A stretch of DNA of 64,000 bases from Streptomyces sp. F63 (GCF_018070345.1 NZ_JAGPXX010000032.1:1-64000); one strand, 5' to 3'; shown: positions 24,893 to 33,405, counted from the stretch's first letter. Program-made: numbers and translations. The notes: generated from the letters alone by a model not told the origin.

Positions 24893-26050
24893 ATGAAGAT
24901 CGTGACGCAGGTGAAGCTGATGCCGGAGGCCGACCAGGCCGCCGCACTCGGCGCGACCCTGCGCACGGTCAACGACCTGGCGTGCCGGGTCTCCGCGGTG
25001 GCGTTCGCCCATGGTGTGCCGCGTGAGTACGAGCTGCGCAGGCACACCTACGCCCACCTCAGGGAACAGGGCCTGGGCGCGCAGGCGGCGCAGCACGTCA
25101 TCAAGAAGGTCCGCGACGCGTACACGACGCTGCACGCCAACATCCGGGCCGGGAACTACGGCAAGCCGGGTTCGAAGCGGCGCCGGAAGGTGGAGTCCAA
25201 GCCGGTCGCGTTCCGGCCCGGGGCTGGGCAGCCGTACGACGACCGGTGTTTGAGCTGGCAGTACGACCAGCAGACGGTGTCGATCTGGACTACCGCAGGC
25301 CGTCTCAAGGGCGTGCGGTTCACCTGCTCCGCCGAGGCGTTCAAGGTGCTCCAGCCGTACCGCAAGGGCGAATCCGACCTGATCGAACGTGACGGCGTCT
25401 TCTACCTGATCGCCACCTGCGAGGTACCCGAGGCCGAGAGGTACGAGCCGGACGGCTTCATCGGCGTGGACCTCGGTATCGAGAATATCGCCACCGCCTC
25501 CACCGGCTACCTCGCGGCCGGGCGGGGGCTCAACCGGTACCGCAAGCGACAGCTTGCCCTGCGGGCCAAGCTCCAGAAGAAGCGCACCAAGAGCGCCAAG
25601 CGGCGGCTCAAGGCCCGTGCCCGCAAAGAGGCGCGGCACGCCGCCAACCAGAACCACATCATCTCCAAGACGATCGTGACCGAGGCTGAACGCACCTCGG
25701 CCGGGATCTCCCTGGAAGAACTCAAGGGAATCCGGCAGAGGGTACGGCTCCGCAAGCCCCAACGGGTCGCACTCCATTCCTGGGCCTTCGCCCAGCTCGG
25801 AGACTTCATCGTCTACAAGGCCAGGCGGGCCGGTGTGCCTCTGGTCTTCGTTGATCCCGCGTACACGTCGCAGACGTGCGCCGAGTGCGGCCACGTCGAC
25901 AAGCGCAACCGTGTCGACCAGGGGCTTTTCATCTGCCGGGGGTGCGGGGTCGTTGCCCACGCCGACCGGAACTCTTCCCACAACATCGCCACCCGTGGCG
26001 AGAGCGTGTGGAATGCGGGGCGTGAGTCACGCGTCCCTGCCACCCCATAA
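24893..26050 (+). CDS. tnpB: IS605-type RNA-guided nuclease TnpB
   Basis: A 385-residue TnpB. The RuvC residues are present: Asp193 (GVDLGIENIATAS), Glu275 (ISLEELKGI) and Asp358 (AHADRNSSHN). The zinc ribbon between them has CAECG and CRGCG. This supports an intact RNA-guided DNA endonuclease that cuts the empty donor site and helps the element persist. ATG 24893 (MKIVTQVKL) is preferred; ATG 24884 is in frame and possible. The 3' end runs into the right end of the element, where the guide RNA is expected to be made. Confidence 0.92.
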   Translation: MKIVTQVKLMPEADQAAALGATLRTVNDLACRVSAVAFAHGVPREYELRRHTYAHLREQGLGAQAAQHVIKKVRDAYTTLHANIRAGNYGKPGSKRRRKVESKPVAFRPGAGQPYDDRCLSWQYDQQTVSIWTTAGRLKGVRFTCSAEAFKVLQPYRKGESDLIERDGVFYLIATCEVPEAERYEPDGFIGVDLGIENIATASTGYLAAGRGLNRYRKRQLALRAKLQKKRTKSAKRRLKARARKEARHAANQNHIISKTIVTEAERTSAGISLEELKGIRQRVRLRKPQRVALHSWAFAQLGDFIVYKARRAGVPLVFVDPAYTSQTCAECGHVDKRNRVDQGLFICRGCGVVAHADRNSSHNIATRGESVWNAGRESRVPATP

Positions 26051-26150
26051 CGGGGTGTCCAGACGGAGGAGCCAACCCAGCAGCCAGTTGGGCGCTACCT
26101 CCAAGCCCGGTCGTTCACGACCGGGTCAAGTTGACCAGTCGCAGGAGCAG
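25950..26150 (+). ncRNA. Predicted omega (guide) RNA of TnpB
   Basis: In characterised IS605 elements the guide RNA is made from the 3' end of tnpB through the right-end hairpin, with the guide formed by flanking DNA. By analogy the scaffold would end at the hairpin 26106-26125 plus TCAA, and the guide would start at about 26130 (GTTGACCAGTCGCAGGAGCA), inside the end of the DUF5685 gene. The 5' limit is a guess. Confidence 0.45.
26106..26125 (+). other. Right-end hairpin of the IS605-type element
   Basis: CCCGGTCG-TTCA-CGACCGGG, a perfect 8-bp stem matching the left-end hairpin in stem length and loop, followed by TCAA. Confidence 0.8.
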
Positions 26151-27421
26151 CACTCACAGCAGTCGCAGCAGTCGCCGTCGCACTTGCGGCACCAGCCCTC
26201 ACGCTTCTTGTGGTGCCGCCAGGGGTCGTCGTAGCTCTTCCGGCAGCAGACCCGGCAGGTGCAGAAGAGGCCCGTCCACACCGCGCAGCCGGCGATCGGC
26301 CCCCGCTTGCGGGGCTGCCGCGGCCCCGGCTGCCCCGCACCGCCCGGACCGCCCGGACCACCCGGCCCTCCCGGCCCTCCCGCTCCCCCGTATCCGCCGG
26401 AACCGCCGGAACCGCCGGAACCGCCGCCGGCATGGCGGGACGGCCCCCCACGCCCCCCGTGCGCTCCGCCGGAAGGCCCCGGGCCCCCGCCCTCCGGAGC
26501 CGCGGCATACGGCTTCCCCCGCGGATCCCCGTACGGAGTCCCGCCGTCCGGGAGATGCGCGCAGGACGCGCCGCCGAAGACCCGGTCGACGGAGCGCGCC
26601 GGTTCGTGGGCGAGCAACCGGTGTGCCAGCGCCCCGTCCGTGAACTCGGCCTCCCGCAGCGCCCGCCGTACGCCGCGCACCGCCTCGTCACACTCCCGGC
26701 GCGCCCCGGCCGGATCCGTACCCGTGGCCGTCAGCGGGTTCCACACCCCGGCGGCGGCGTCCGCCTCCCGGTCCTCCACCGCGTCGAGCAGATGCGCGAG
26801 CCGGCCGAAGAGCCGGCCCGCCTCCGCCAGCGGACCGGCGTTCTCCTTCCGCCCGGCGAGGACGGCCGTGTGGGCGAACGCCGCCGCGGTGGCCGTCTCC
26901 GTGGGCTCGGTGACCGTCCGCAGCGGCGTCCCGGGGCCGGCCGCCGCCTCGACCTCCGGCTGCCGTTCCACGGCGCGGAGAAGGACGTCCGCGGGGAAAC
27001 CGAGCTCCGCCCCCGTCCGCGCGCCGGCCCGGCCCCAGGAGGCGGCCAGCCGGCGCGCCACGGCGGCCGCCGGCCGCCGGGCCAGCAGCCCGTCCCGGTC
27101 GGCGATGTGGTCCCGCACCTTGGCCGATGCCAGCACCAGGGAGACGGCGGCGGCCAGCCGCGCCCCCTCGCCGCGGGCGACGGAGGCGGTGCGCAGACCG
27201 CGCAGCGGGCACGGTCCCGCGGTGCGCCTCCCCTGCCCCGGCCGCTCCGACTGTGCCTCGGTCAGCACGGACACGAGCAGCCCGTCGTAGTTGGTGACGA
27301 CCCGGGCGAGCTGCCCGTGGTCGCCGCGGAGCGCGAGGCACAGCCCGCAGAGATGGGCCGTCCACTGCGCGCGCAGTTCCCCCGACAGCCGGTGCGGGCA
27401 CGGCCTGATGATTCCGAACAC
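26126..27421 (-). CDS. DUF5685 family protein with Cys-rich C-terminus, stop supplied by the element
   Basis: A 431-residue protein. The N-terminal 270 residues are mostly helical and begin with CPHRL and HLCGLCLALRGDHG, as in DUF5685 proteins, whose function I do not know. Next comes a Gly-Gly-Pro repeat linker (about 320-370), then a tail of about 55 residues with roughly 14 Cys and 2 His (CTCRVCC, WCRKCDGDCCDCCECC) that could bind metal. GTG 27421 has GGGGGAA before it. The last codon and the TGA come from the right end of the IS605-type element, so the original C-terminus is altered. The gene is divergent from the sflA gene. Confidence 0.75.
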   Translation of the reverse strand: MFGIIRPCPHRLSGELRAQWTAHLCGLCLALRGDHGQLARVVTNYDGLLVSVLTEAQSERPGQGRRTAGPCPLRGLRTASVARGEGARLAAAVSLVLASAKVRDHIADRDGLLARRPAAAVARRLAASWGRAGARTGAELGFPADVLLRAVERQPEVEAAAGPGTPLRTVTEPTETATAAAFAHTAVLAGRKENAGPLAEAGRLFGRLAHLLDAVEDREADAAAGVWNPLTATGTDPAGARRECDEAVRGVRRALREAEFTDGALAHRLLAHEPARSVDRVFGGASCAHLPDGGTPYGDPRGKPYAAAPEGGGPGPSGGAHGGRGGPSRHAGGGSGGSGGSGGYGGAGGPGGPGGPGGPGGAGQPGPRQPRKRGPIAGCAVWTGLFCTCRVCCRKSYDDPWRHHKKREGWCRKCDGDCCDCCECCSCDWST

Positions 27422-27729
27422 GGTTCCCCCGTACTGTTGCCGGCGGGCCCGGTCCGCCGGGCCCGCCGATGCCGCGATGCGATCGCTTCAGGATCATTCT
27501 CGTCATCAGGACGCCCGGTTCACCCGAATGGATCCGGTGACCGCTGCGGATCGGGCCGACGGTCCGTCATTGCGCCGGTCGTTAGGAAAAACTGATGGTC
27601 TTTTTAGCGTTCTGCACCAGTACCGTCACGAAAAGCGCGTGCGGGGGCTATCCGTTTGGCGCATCATCCGCATCATGGACGACCATAGGAGGGCGGACGG
27701 CAGCGACCGCGGGTAGAGAGGAGGCGTCC
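27422..27729. promoter_or_regulatory. Divergent promoter region of the DUF5685 and sflA genes
   Basis: About 310 bases, less GC-rich than the surroundings around 27580-27650. There is no convincing gene. It should hold promoters in both directions, but I cannot define them. GAGAGGAGGC just before 27730 is the sflA ribosome site. Confidence 0.45.
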
Positions 27730-28164
27730 ATGGGATCGGTGCGCAAGGCGAGCGCATGGCTGGGTCTCGTCGATGACAGCGACGAGCGCTACTACGACGA
27801 CGACTATGCCGAGGACCCCCGGGACGCGGACGCCTGGGTGACCGACCCGCGGGTCCGGGTGGCCGACGAGGCGGCCCAGGACCAGGGCCACCGGATCGCC
27901 ACGATCACCCCGACCGGCTTCCGTGACGCACGCGCCATCGGTGAGCTGTTCCGGGACGGCATCCCGGTGATCGTGAACCTTACGACCATGGAGCCCTCCG
28001 ACGCCAAACGGGTGGTCGATTTCGCCGCGGGACTCGTCTTCGGACTGCGCGGCAGCATCGAGCGCGTCGCCACCCGGGTCTTCCTGCTCACGCCGGCCGA
28101 TTACCGGATCATGCCCGGCGAGACGGCCGGCCGCGCGGCGGACGGCTTCTTCAACCAGAGCTGA
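27730..28164 (+). CDS. sflA: SepF-like protein, SflA type
   Basis: A 144-residue cytoplasmic protein of the SepF family. The N-terminal [13 protein letters not shown] is the amphipathic membrane-targeting helix. An acidic linker ([18 protein letters not shown]) follows, and the C-terminal domain (about 65-140) has [26 protein letters not shown] and [13 protein letters not shown]. Streptomycetes have SepF plus two paralogues, SflA and SflB, which influence FtsZ placement and tip growth. Identity as SflA rather than SepF rests on the neighbourhood, since no ftsZ or divIVA is near. ATG 27730 follows GAGGAGGC. Confidence 0.8.
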   Translation: MGSVRKASAWLGLVDDSDERYYDDDYAEDPRDADAWVTDPRVRVADEAAQDQGHRIATITPTGFRDARAIGELFRDGIPVIVNLTTMEPSDAKRVVDFAAGLVFGLRGSIERVATRVFLLTPADYRIMPGETAGRAADGFFNQS

Positions 28165-28195
28165 TCGGGCACCCGGCCGGGACCGGCCGGGCCGG

Positions 28196-29392
28196 TCACC
28201 GGAACGCGTCGATCCCGGTGAGCGCCTTGCCCAGCACCAGCTGGTGCATCTCGACGGTGCCCTCGTAGGTGAGCACCGACTCCAGATTCGTGGCGTGCCG
28301 CATCACCGGGTACTCCAGCGAGATCCCGTTGGCCCCCAGGATCGTCCGGGAGGTACGGCAGATCTCGATCGCCTCCCGCACGTTGTTGAGCTTGCCGAAG
28401 CTGACCTGCTCCGGGCGGAGCCGCCCGGCGTCCATCCTCCGCCCCAGGTGGTGGGCGAGCAGCACGCCCTTGTGGAGTTCGACGGCCATGTCGGCCAGCT
28501 TGGCCTGGGTGAGCTGGAAGCCGCCGATGGGCCGGCCGAACTGCTCACGGGTCCTCGCATAGCCGAGCGCCGATTCGAAGGACGAGCGGGCGGCGCCCAT
28601 CGCGCCCCACACGATCCCGTACCGGGCGTGGTTGAGGCAGCTGAGCGGGCCCTTCAGCCCGGTGGTCCCCGGAAGCACCGCACCGGCCGGCAGCCGGACC
28701 CCGTCCAGGACGAGTTCGCTGGTCACGGAGGCGCGCAGCGACCACTTGTGCGTGATCTCGGGCGCGGAGAAGCCGGGGGTGTCCGTCGGGACGACGAAGC
28801 CGCGGACGCCGTCGTCGGTCCGCGCCCAGACGACGGCGACCCCGGCCACCGAGCCGTTGGTGATCCACATCTTGCGGCCGTCGAGCACCCAGTCGCCGCC
28901 GGCCTCGCGCTTGGCCCGGGTCCGCATGCCCGCCGGGTCGGAGCCGACGTCCGGTTCGGTGAGCCCGAAACAGCCGATGACCTCGCCCGCCGCCATGCGC
29001 GGCAGCCACTCCCGCTTCTGCTCCTCGGATCCGAAGCGGTGGATCGCGTACATCGCCAGCGAACCCTGGACGGACACCAGGGAGCGGATGCCCGAGTCGG
29101 CGGCCTCCAGTTCGAGGCAGGCGAGGCCGTACTGGACGGCGCTCGCCCCCGCGCAGCCGTAGCCCTCCAGGGACATGCCGAGCGCCCCCAGGGCCCCGAG
29201 CTCCCGGGCGAGTTCGCGGATGACCGGCAGCTCGCCGCGCTCGTACCAGCCCGCGATCTCCGGCAGCACCCGGTCCGCCGCCCACCGGCGCACGGTGTCG
29301 CGCACCGCGCGCTCCTCGTCGCTCAGCAGATCGTCGATGCCCAGCGGGTCCTGCGGGTCAAAGGACGGTGCTGCGGCTGCGGCTGCGGACAT
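28196..29392 (-). CDS. Acyl-CoA dehydrogenase, glutaryl-CoA dehydrogenase-like
   Basis: A 398-residue flavoenzyme that should oxidise an acyl-CoA, passing electrons to ETF. Family blocks are GCFGLTEPDVGSDPAGM, KMWITNGSVAGVAVVWA and YARTREQFGRPIGGFQLTQ. The catalytic base is Glu377 in LTYEGTVEMHQL. This arrangement resembles glutaryl-CoA dehydrogenases, but the decarboxylating activity is not proven. ATG 29392 follows GGAGGCCGAGAC. It is convergent with the sflA gene and only 31 bases away, and no other lysine- or fatty acid-degradation gene is adjacent. Confidence 0.88.
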   Translation of the reverse strand: MSAAAAAAPSFDPQDPLGIDDLLSDEERAVRDTVRRWAADRVLPEIAGWYERGELPVIRELARELGALGALGMSLEGYGCAGASAVQYGLACLELEAADSGIRSLVSVQGSLAMYAIHRFGSEEQKREWLPRMAAGEVIGCFGLTEPDVGSDPAGMRTRAKREAGGDWVLDGRKMWITNGSVAGVAVVWARTDDGVRGFVVPTDTPGFSAPEITHKWSLRASVTSELVLDGVRLPAGAVLPGTTGLKGPLSCLNHARYGIVWGAMGAARSSFESALGYARTREQFGRPIGGFQLTQAKLADMAVELHKGVLLAHHLGRRMDAGRLRPEQVSFGKLNNVREAIEICRTSRTILGANGISLEYPVMRHATNLESVLTYEGTVEMHQLVLGKALTGIDAFR

Positions 29393-29510
29393 GTCTCGGC
29401 CTCCATACGGCTGCGGTTCCCGGCCCGGCCGGGTGATCGATCGACGCTACGGCGGGGACATCCGCCCTGTCCAGACCCGTTCACGGCACTCCGTGCCACA
29501 CCGGGGCGGC

Positions 29511-31307
29511 TCAGCGGACGGCACTCGCCCCGGCCCGGTCCCGGCCGCGCGGCGCCCGCCCGGCGGCCGGGGCGGCACCGCCCGGGGACCCGCCCCGCCC
29601 CCCTCCGGCCGCCGTGGCAGCCGCCCGGGAGCTCCGGCCGGCACCGCCGGCCCGGGCGGCTCCGGCCGCCGCGTCGCCGGAGACGGAACCGTCCGCGGAA
29701 CCGCGCCCGGCACCGTCCGCCCCGCCGCCCGGGTTCTCCCCGTCCGGCCGGGCGCACTCCATCCGGCGGGGCAGCCGCAGCGCCGCGACGGCTCCCAGCA
29801 GCAGCAGCGCCGCGCTGACCGCGAGCGTGACGTGCAGCCCCCGGACGAACGCCTCCCGGGCCGCCGTGCGCAGCACGTCCGCCGCCGGGCCGCCGAGTCC
29901 GCGCGCCACCTCCCGGGCCTCGCCCAGCGAGTGCCCGGCGGCCTGCTCCGCCGCGGCCGGCACTCCGGGGAGGCGGGTGACCCCGGGCGCGTAGACGGCG
30001 TTCATCACGGTGCCGAGCAGGGCGATGCCGATGCCGGCGCCGAGCTGGTAGGAGGTCTCGCCGATGGCCGCGGCGCCCCCGGCCTGCTCGGCGGGCGCCT
30101 CGCTGAGCATCGACTCGTACGCGCCGAAGAGCGTGGTCTCCAGACCGAACCCGAGCAGGAGGAATCCGGTGACGAGCAGGGCGGGCCGGTCCTGCTGGCC
30201 CATGGCGGTCAGCGAACAGACGGCCGCCGCGGTCAGCAGGAATCCGGTCGCCACCATGGTGCGCGGGCCCAGCCACAGGAGCATCCGGGAGCCCAGCAGT
30301 CCGGCGGCCATGGCGGCGCAGGTCAGCGGCACCATCCGCAGCCCGGTCTGCAGCGGGCTGAGACCGAGGACGAGCTGGAGGTACTGGGTGGCGATGAGCT
30401 GGAGGCCGACGAGCGCGAGCATCGCCAGCACGATGCAGCCGACGGAGGTGCCGAACGCCGGGCGGGAGAACATCCGCAGATCGATGAGCGGATGCTCGAG
30501 CCGCCGCTGCCGGCGGACGAAGAGCACGAGCAGCAGGAGACCCGCCACCAGGGGGACGACGCTGAGCGGATGGAGCGGGTCCTCGCCGCCGCCGATCCGC
30601 TTCACCCCGAGGACGGTGCCCGCGAGCCCGAAGGCGGCCATGAGAGCGCCGAGCACGTCCCAGGGGCCCCGGCCGTCGCCGGTGGACTCGGGGAGGATCC
30701 AGCGGCCGACCGGCAGGCAGACGGCCATCAGCGGGATGTTGATCAGGAAGACGGAGCCCCACCAGTAGTGCTCCAGCAGCAGCCCCCCGAGCAGCGGGCC
30801 GACGGCCGCCCCGACCGCCGCGACCGCGCTCCAGATGCCGATGGCCAGGGCCCGTTCCCGGCGGTCGGGGAAGACCTGGCGCAGGATCGACAGCGTGGCG
30901 GGCATGATCATGGCGCCGCCGACGCCGAGCAGGGCGCGGCCGGCGATGAGGACCTGCGGGTCGTCCGCCGTCGCGGCGACGGCCGACGCCAGGCCGAAGA
31001 TGCCGTACCCCAGCAGCAGCACCCTGCGGCGGCCGATGCGGTCGCCGAGGGTGCCGAAGAGGATCAGCAGCGAGGCGGCGACCAGCGGGTAGGCGTCGAC
31101 GATCCAGAGCAGTTCCACCGCGCCGGGGCGGAGGTCCTCGGTGACGGCCGGCACGGCGACGTGGAGGACGGTGGCGTCGAGGGCGACCAGCAGCAGGCTG
31201 ACGCAGAGCACCACGAGCACGGACCAGCGGCTGCCGCCGCCGGCCTGCCGGCGGTGCCGGGGAACGTCCGCCGCCCGTCGTCCGCGGGCCGTGGTCGTTC
31301 CGGACAT
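29511..31307 (-). CDS. MFS drug-efflux transporter, DHA2 (EmrB/QacA) family
   Basis: A 598-residue membrane exporter with about 14 transmembrane helices driven by proton antiport. Motif A is GTLGDRIGRRRVLLLG after helix 2, and the helix 1 motif LLLVALDATVLHVAVPAV is typical of DHA2. GGAMIMPATLSIL and GPLLGGLLLEHYWWGSVFLINIP confirm the family. The last 100 residues after helix 14 are an Ala/Gly/Arg-rich tail not needed for transport. ATG 31307 follows GGAGGTGCGC. No TetR or MarR regulator lies next to it, unlike many drug pumps, so the substrate and inducer are unknown. Confidence 0.9.
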   Translation of the reverse strand: MSGTTTARGRRAADVPRHRRQAGGGSRWSVLVVLCVSLLLVALDATVLHVAVPAVTEDLRPGAVELLWIVDAYPLVAASLLILFGTLGDRIGRRRVLLLGYGIFGLASAVAATADDPQVLIAGRALLGVGGAMIMPATLSILRQVFPDRRERALAIGIWSAVAAVGAAVGPLLGGLLLEHYWWGSVFLINIPLMAVCLPVGRWILPESTGDGRGPWDVLGALMAAFGLAGTVLGVKRIGGGEDPLHPLSVVPLVAGLLLLVLFVRRQRRLEHPLIDLRMFSRPAFGTSVGCIVLAMLALVGLQLIATQYLQLVLGLSPLQTGLRMVPLTCAAMAAGLLGSRMLLWLGPRTMVATGFLLTAAAVCSLTAMGQQDRPALLVTGFLLLGFGLETTLFGAYESMLSEAPAEQAGGAAAIGETSYQLGAGIGIALLGTVMNAVYAPGVTRLPGVPAAAEQAAGHSLGEAREVARGLGGPAADVLRTAAREAFVRGLHVTLAVSAALLLLGAVAALRLPRRMECARPDGENPGGGADGAGRGSADGSVSGDAAAGAARAGGAGRSSRAAATAAGGGRGGSPGGAAPAAGRAPRGRDRAGASAVR

Positions 31308-31826
31308 GCGCACCTCCGCGTGTTGCTCTCGCTCCCGGCGGGCTCCGGACGGGCGGCTCCGGCCCGGGCGTGCCCGGCACCGAGAAGTGAGTGAGACGAC
31401 AGGGTACGCGAGCCCGGAGGGGGACCATGTGTCCGGGCTCACTCCTGTCAATCCGACATGCCGCGCGGAGCGGGCCGCGGGGGCCAGCAAGCGCGGGGCG
31501 GGCGGCCCGCGGCCCGGAAGGCCGAATTCCGGGGTGCGGCGGAGGACCGCCGTCCGGAACGGCGGCCACCGCGGGTCCGCCCCGCCGCCCCCGCCCATCG
31601 GCGTGCCCGGCCGCCCGGCTCCCCCGGCGTGCCGCGGAACCGCAGGTCATCGCCGTCGGCGGGTCGGCTCCCGGGGCTCCGCCCGCCTCTCCGGGCCTCC
31701 CCGGATCCGGGCCCGCGGAAAAGACCGGACCACTTCCAGGTGAACTTTTCGCGCCCCCTGAAAGATCCTCGGATTAACGGCGCCTCATGAATTCTTTGAG
31801 GCCGGTAATGCTTTTGAGGGAACGCC
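31308..31826. other. Gap upstream of the MFS gene
   Basis: No gene is supported. On the minus strand TTGACA (31451-31446) could be a -35 element for the MFS gene, without a clear -10 at the right distance. From about 31740 the sequence becomes unusually AT-rich for this genome (AATTCTTTGAGG, AATGCTTTTGAGG), leading into the small leader ORF. Confidence 0.4.
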
Positions 31827-31916
31827 ATGAATAAACTTCTCAATGAGAGCAAGTCCACATCACATCGTCATCACGAACCCGCCCGTAGCGGCGGTTCGGG
31901 CGCTCACCCCCTGTAA
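31827..31916 (+). CDS. Small leader ORF of 29 codons before the PAP2 gene
   Basis: ATG 31827 follows GAGGGA with about 5-base spacing and encodes MNKLLNESKSTS followed by HRHH and a Gly/Ser tail, ending in TAA 11 bases before the PAP2 GTG. The composition (AAT AAA CTT codons) is unlike local genes. I know no family for it. It may be a leader peptide that couples to the PAP2 gene, which lacks a good ribosome site of its own. Confidence 0.4.
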   Translation: MNKLLNESKSTSHRHHEPARSGGSGAHPL

Positions 31917-31926
31917 CGTCCGTTGA

Positions 31927-33048
31927 GTGCGTACCGACCGAATCCTCGCCCGGCTCGAGCAGGAGCCCGAGCGAGCGAGCAACCGCGATGTCCCGCGGAT
32001 GAGCCGAACACGCAAGGTGCTGTTCGGCTCGGCCGCCGGATGTTACGCGGCCGTCGTGCTGGCCGTATTCGTGAGTGACCGTCTGATTCTGCTCGACTGG
32101 CAGGTCATGCTGTTCCGGCCCTACAAGCAGTGGCCGGAGCTGCACGCCGCACTCGACTACTTCGTCGTGCTCGGGCAGCGTGGACCGACGGCCGTACTGG
32201 TCGCGGCCTGGCTCGGCTGGCGCTCCTGGCGGCAGCGGACCCTGCGCCCGCTGCTGGCGCTCGGCGCGGCCCTGCTGCTGCTCAACAGCACGGTCGGCGC
32301 GGTGAAGTACGGCCTGGGCCGGCTGGGGCCGCACTACGCCACGACCGTCGGGGCGGACGAGATGTTCGCCGGCGGCGACATATTCCCCTCCGGTCACACC
32401 GCCAACGCGGTGGTGACCTGGGGCATCCTGGCCTATCTGGCGACCACGCCGCGGGCACGCCGGGTGCTGTCGGTGGTGGCGGCCGGCTTCGCGCTCGGCG
32501 TCGGGGCGACCACCGTCTACCTGGGAACCCACTGGGTGAGCGACGTCCTGCTGGGCTGGATCGCCGGCCTGCTGGTGCTCCTGGCCCTGCCGTGGTGCGA
32601 ACCGCTGATCGCCGCCGCCAACGCCTGGCTGCTCGACTCCCGCGACCGGCTGAAGGAGGGCCGGGGGCTCGCCCCGCTGCCGTTCCCCGTACCCCCCCTC
32701 CCGCCGGCCGCGGTGAGTCCCGGGGCCTCCGCCGCCCGGGCCGCGGCCGGCGCCGGACGCGCCGCCGGGGCCCGTGAACCGGGGCAGCCCGCCCGTGAAC
32801 CGGTGCCGGCCGCCCATCCCGCCCCGGTGCGCGAGCCGGTGCCGGCCGGCACCGGAGGCCGCCCTCCCGCGGCCGGGCGGAACGCCGAGCAGCCGCGGCC
32901 GTACCACGCGGCGCGGCCCCACCTCACCCGCTCGGAACGGACCCCGGTCACTCCGACGGGGAGCCGGCGCCCACAGCCGCCGGCCGAACGCCCGCCGCGG
33001 CCCGCGCCCGTGACCCCGGGAGGGCGCCGCGGGCACGCGTCCGGCTGA
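31927..33048 (+). CDS. PAP2-family membrane phosphatase
   Basis: A 373-residue membrane protein with about six helices in residues 30-230. Phosphatase motifs are KYGLGRLGPH, PSGHTANAV and YLGTHWVSDVLLG, which carry the catalytic histidines; the first motif is degenerate compared with KxxxxxxRP. It probably dephosphorylates a lipid phosphate such as phosphatidic acid or undecaprenyl diphosphate. The last 120 residues are a Pro/Arg/Ala-rich cytoplasmic tail. GTG 31927 has no Shine-Dalgarno sequence; ATG 31999 is an alternative start. The bases TAACGT, 9-14 upstream, could even be a -10 element for a leaderless message. Confidence 0.85.
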   Translation: MRTDRILARLEQEPERASNRDVPRMSRTRKVLFGSAAGCYAAVVLAVFVSDRLILLDWQVMLFRPYKQWPELHAALDYFVVLGQRGPTAVLVAAWLGWRSWRQRTLRPLLALGAALLLLNSTVGAVKYGLGRLGPHYATTVGADEMFAGGDIFPSGHTANAVVTWGILAYLATTPRARRVLSVVAAGFALGVGATTVYLGTHWVSDVLLGWIAGLLVLLALPWCEPLIAAANAWLLDSRDRLKEGRGLAPLPFPVPPLPPAAVSPGASAARAAAGAGRAAGAREPGQPAREPVPAAHPAPVREPVPAGTGGRPPAAGRNAEQPRPYHAARPHLTRSERTPVTPTGSRRPQPPAERPPRPAPVTPGGRRGHASG

Positions 33049-33096
33049 GGACCCGGCGGGGACGGTACGCATACGCCATCCCCCGTCCCACACCGC

Positions 33097-33136
33097 GGCG
33101 AGGGCCCGGTGCCCGGCCGGGTACCGGGCCCTCGCC
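33097..33136. terminator. Bidirectional terminator between the PAP2 and I78-like genes
   Basis: An 18-bp stem with one G-T pair (33097-33114 with 33119-33136, 4-base loop) lies between two convergent stop codons. Confidence 0.85.
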
Positions 33137-33189
33137 CTGCCGTGCCCGCGCACCCGCGGCCCGTCGCGCCGGACCCGTTCCGGGGCGGT

Positions 33190-33405
33190 TCACCCCTTCC
33201 AGCAGCGGACCACCTCGCCGTCCTTCACCGCGAAGTTGATCCGCCCCACCACGTACTCCATGGTGATGATGGCGTCGGGCGGCAGGGTCCGTACGGTGGT
33301 CCAGCCGCGCTGCCGGGCTCGCTCCTCCGCTTCCGCCGTGCCGAGGCCCACATAGGCGTCGCAGTCGTCGTCCTCCGGATGGGGGAGGTTCGGTGAGTCG
33401 CTCAT
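33190..33405 (-). CDS. Small I78-like protease inhibitor family protein
   Basis: A 71-residue protein without signal peptide. The pattern (LGTAEAEERARQRGWTTVR, then LPPDAIITMEYVVGRINFAV, ending VVRCWKG) fits the compact potato-inhibitor-like fold of the I78 family. Two Cys residues (CDAYVGL and RCWKG) could pair, but the protein looks cytosolic. ATG 33405 has only a weak upstream GGTGG. If it inhibits a protease the target is unknown; the two streptogrisins 10 kb away are secreted and so not an obvious match. Confidence 0.65.
   Translation of the reverse strand: MSDSPNLPHPEDDDCDAYVGLGTAEAEERARQRGWTTVRTLPPDAIITMEYVVGRINFAVKDGEVVRCWKG

Larger units (their letters stand above)
24346..26129. mobile_element. 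IS200/IS605-type element with divergent tnpA and tnpB
   Basis: Both ends carry a subterminal hairpin with an 8-bp stem and the same TTCA loop: 24358-24377 on the left and 26106-26125 on the right. Between them lie a minus-strand HUH transposase and a plus-strand TnpB. The right hairpin is followed by TCAA, the cleavage tetranucleotide known for IS608. The left boundary is inferred after ATGAT (24341-24345), which fits the TTGAT-like target of this family. There are no inverted repeats or target duplication, as expected. Boundaries could be off by several bases. Both genes look intact, so the element may be active. Confidence 0.8.

Noticed and set aside
24326-25981. Minus-strand open frame covering the whole IS605-type element
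   Set aside because: It spans tnpA and is antisense to tnpB in wrong frames; the real genes are identified by HUH and RuvC motifs.
28165-28195. Terminator between sflA and the acyl-CoA dehydrogenase gene
   Set aside because: CCGG-rich palindromes overlap there, but none gives a clear stem with a proper loop in the 31-base gap.
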